Source of the DNA: Domibacillus iocasae
GTDB taxonomy: Bacteria; Bacillota; Bacilli; Bacillales; Domibacillaceae
DNA length: 64,000 nucleotides
Reading direction: 5' to 3'
NCBI RefSeq assembly: GCF_001750285.1
Contig: NZ_MAMP01000012.1
Span: 1 to 64,000, forward strand
Under the pieces are notes generated by a model. It was not told where the DNA came from. It worked only from the letters and a program-made list of their open reading frames with translations, and did not search any database. Both the position numbers and the translations under genes were made by a program. Positions 62,769 through 64,000 of this stretch are shown here, piece after piece (positions within the stretch are counted from its first letter, which is position 1; every line of letters starts with the position of its first letter).

Positions 62769-63071
62769 ATGGAAATGGGAGAGTGGAGAACAATCAAAAT
62801 CGGCGATGTGACAGCCATTGGATATATAAGCAACATTCAAAGTTATAGCTGGCATGAAGAATGCATCGAGTTTACAAAAGTGGGCTGGATAATTGGCGAT
62901 ACAATTGAATGGCGTAAACCGACGCAGGGCATTTATGAAGCAAATCGGCTCAACCCTGCTGCTAAGTTGCTGAATCAATATCAGGATAAAACGACGCTCA
63001 TTGATTTAGCCCTTTTAACAAAGGACAAGCAGTGGTTTGAAGAATTGACAAAGGAAGCGGTTATTTCGTGA
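62769..63071 (+). CDS. IDEAL-domain-like protein, 100 aa
   Basis: GGAGG 8 nt before ATG. An N-terminal beta part (EMGEWRTIKIGDVTAIGYIS) is followed by a C-terminal helix-loop-helix (TTLIDLALLTKDKQWFEELT) fitting the IDEAL motif (LIDxALxxxDKxxFxxLT) of Bacillus proteins such as ComK and YpiB. A degraded paralogue is at 46950. Both are followed by copies of the two-hairpin element. Function unknown. Confidence 0.72.
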   Translation: MEMGEWRTIKIGDVTAIGYISNIQSYSWHEECIEFTKVGWIIGDTIEWRKPTQGIYEANRLNPAAKLLNQYQDKTTLIDLALLTKDKQWFEELTKEAVIS

Positions 63072-63128
63072 AACAGCTGGCAAGTCGTTCAACAAAAAGA
63101 ATGACCACTGTGTCCTTTCAAGACGAAA

Positions 63129-63240
63129 AAAAAGCCGGGGATTCCCCGGTATACAAAGACTGGCTGAAATAGGAGTAGAAGGGATGAAGATCCCGACGTC
63201 TATATCATGCCTATTCCAGAAAAAAATATACAAAAAAGTC
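63129..63240 (+). ncRNA. repeated two-hairpin element, copy B
   Basis: A run, GCCGGGG/CCCCGGT (63134-63150), spacer ATACAAAGACTGGCTGAAAT, GGGAT/ATCCC hairpin (63181-63194), then TCATGCCTATTCCAGAAA and ATATACAAAAAAG. Best match is copy A. Confidence 0.55.
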
Positions 63241-63371
63241 AAAAAAATGTCCCTGGCCGCTAACATTATCCCTCGCTAATATTACTTTCATCTATCAGTA
63301 GGGGAAACAGAGGTCAAATAAAGAGGGAATTGTCTCTTTTAGTCGAATGTAAGGAATAAGGAGATGATGTA

Positions 63372-63554
63372 ATGAAAATTAAAGTGAGTTACTCTCGCTT
63401 GGACTTTAATGGGATGCCAGAAGGCGGGCAACGTTATGAACAGGTAGAGATCGAGCCGGACTCAGATGATGGTGTGAGTATGCTGGTTAAAGAAGCGTTA
63501 AGCAAAAAATTGAACGTAAGTAAAGATAAATTAAAAGTGATAAGTATGTCGTGA
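63372..63554 (+). CDS. hypothetical protein, 60 aa
   Basis: AAGGAGATGATG precedes ATG. A compact ubiquitin-like or beta-grasp pattern is possible: KIKVSYSRLDFNGMPEGGQR, YEQVEIEPDSDDGVSMLVKE, LSKKLNVSKDKLKVISMS. No family recognised. Terminator 63574-63598. Confidence 0.65.
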   Translation: MKIKVSYSRLDFNGMPEGGQRYEQVEIEPDSDDGVSMLVKEALSKKLNVSKDKLKVISMS

Positions 63555-63573
63555 ATGTAAACCTTGATTTTTA

Positions 63574-63598
63574 AAAGCGCCAACTGTGGTGTTTTTTT
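63574..63598 (+). terminator. Rho-independent terminator
   Basis: AAGCGCC/GGTGTTT with G-U pairs and a T8 run. Confidence 0.65.
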
Positions 63599-63677
63599 TT
63601 GAAGATAGATAGGTGTGGATAATCGTTCTTTCAAGCGGGCACATTATGGAGTGACCATACAAAGGAGGTAGGTATTT

Positions 63678-63917
63678 ATGTGTAAAAAAATACTTTATTC
63701 AATCTCTGTTCTCACTCTTGCTGTCATGCTGTATGGAATAAGCGCAAGCGCTCAAAGCAGCGGCGCCGATAATCATTCCATTATGGAGATGGCTCAAAAT
63801 AATAATATGACAGACAACGCTGTTAATGCTGATGACGACGAGATGAATTGGGGATGGCTTGGTCTTCTTGGGTTACTCGGTCTTTTCGGATTAAAAAGAC
63901 GGACCGATAGAAAATGA
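63678..63917 (+). CDS. WGxxGxxG-type membrane-tail protein
   Basis: AAAGGAGG precedes ATG. 79 aa: signal peptide (ILYSISVLTLAVMLYGISAS, cleavage after ASA), a short Asn/Asp-rich stretch, then WGWLGLLGLLGLFGLKRR, the WGxxGxxG C-terminal anchor followed by basic residues. Such tails resemble sorting signals recognised by dedicated processing proteins. None is in the window. Terminator AGCATCC/GGGTGCT at 63932. Confidence 0.85.
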   Translation: MCKKILYSISVLTLAVMLYGISASAQSSGADNHSIMEMAQNNNMTDNAVNADDDEMNWGWLGLLGLLGLFGLKRRTDRK

Positions 63918-63931
63918 TGATTCAGCATCCT

Positions 63932-63955
63932 TCGGGGTGCTTTTTCTTTGTCGGT
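63932..63955 (+). terminator. Rho-independent terminator
   Basis: AGCATCC-TTCG-GGGTGCT (one G-U), T5. Confidence 0.88.
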
Positions 63956-64000
63956 CGATGAACTTTTAACGAGCTTTCGGCGTTGAGCATAAGCAATACT

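Noticed and set aside
1-64000. CRISPR array, tRNA or rRNA genes
   Set aside because: No regularly spaced direct repeats, tRNA cloverleaf or rRNA core sequence was seen on reading both strands.

Overview
The window comes from an endospore-forming Bacillaceae chromosome. It has low GC, strong AGGAGG-type ribosome binding sites and frequent TTG/GTG starts, and it carries sspH, a YhcN/YlaJ lipoprotein, yteA, ykuD, a KinB-like kinase and an RsbR paralogue. The genus cannot be fixed from this sequence. No rRNA, tRNA or CRISPR array was seen. Intact genes are scattered among many decayed ones (prophage genes, a chitinase-like hydrolase, cupin, HD phosphohydrolase, IS remnants), so this looks like an accessory region.

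The dominant theme is cyclic di-GMP. Six c-di-GMP-I (GEMM) riboswitch aptamers can be read by eye: 5129-5210(+), 9121-9206(+), 15072-15155(+), 31709-31795(-), 34511-34593(+) and 56964-57046(+). Two of them directly precede unlisted small genes encoding SinI-type anti-repressors (5229-5402 and 31553-31693). The first of these is followed by a membrane diguanylate cyclase. Another aptamer precedes a secreted acidic Ca-binding-repeat protein. Another precedes a 1301-aa protein that joins PAS, GGDEF, EAL and a complete histidine kinase in one chain. A decayed partial copy of that riboswitch and gene lies at 14.7-15.8 kb. The last controls a 107-aa orphan. A MHYT-PAS-GGDEF protein, a chemoreceptor and two sporulation-type kinases add to the signalling content.

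Layout. 0-5 kb: small orphan, alpha/beta hydrolase, broken GH18 gene, Fur-box-controlled orphan ABC binding protein. 5-10 kb: riboswitch-sinI-like-DGC unit, MCP, riboswitch-secreted protein. 10-13 kb: prophage head-gene remnants split by a PAS histidine kinase. 13-19 kb: MHYT-GGDEF, decayed riboswitch/PAS copy, IS4-family remnant and a related small element, nitroreductase, KinB-like kinase. 19-30 kb: S-layer subtilase, MurF-like ligase, prolyl-4-hydroxylase, mqo, medium-chain dehydrogenase. 30-34 kb: remnants, second riboswitch-sinI-like unit, MOSC protein. 34-41 kb: riboswitch and GGDEF-EAL-kinase fusion, then the carboxynorspermidine pathway pair. 42-46 kb: coiled-coil membrane protein, RsbR paralogue, MEDS protein, remnants. 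46-64 kb: a dense field of short orphan genes, several in paralogous sets, with prophage fragments, sporulation genes and a repeated two-hairpin element of about 110 nt that follows some of the small genes.

Working model (inference): c-di-GMP made by the local cyclases is read by riboswitches that set production of SinI-like anti-repressors, a matrix-type secreted protein and the fusion kinase. This would tie c-di-GMP to biofilm and sporulation decisions.
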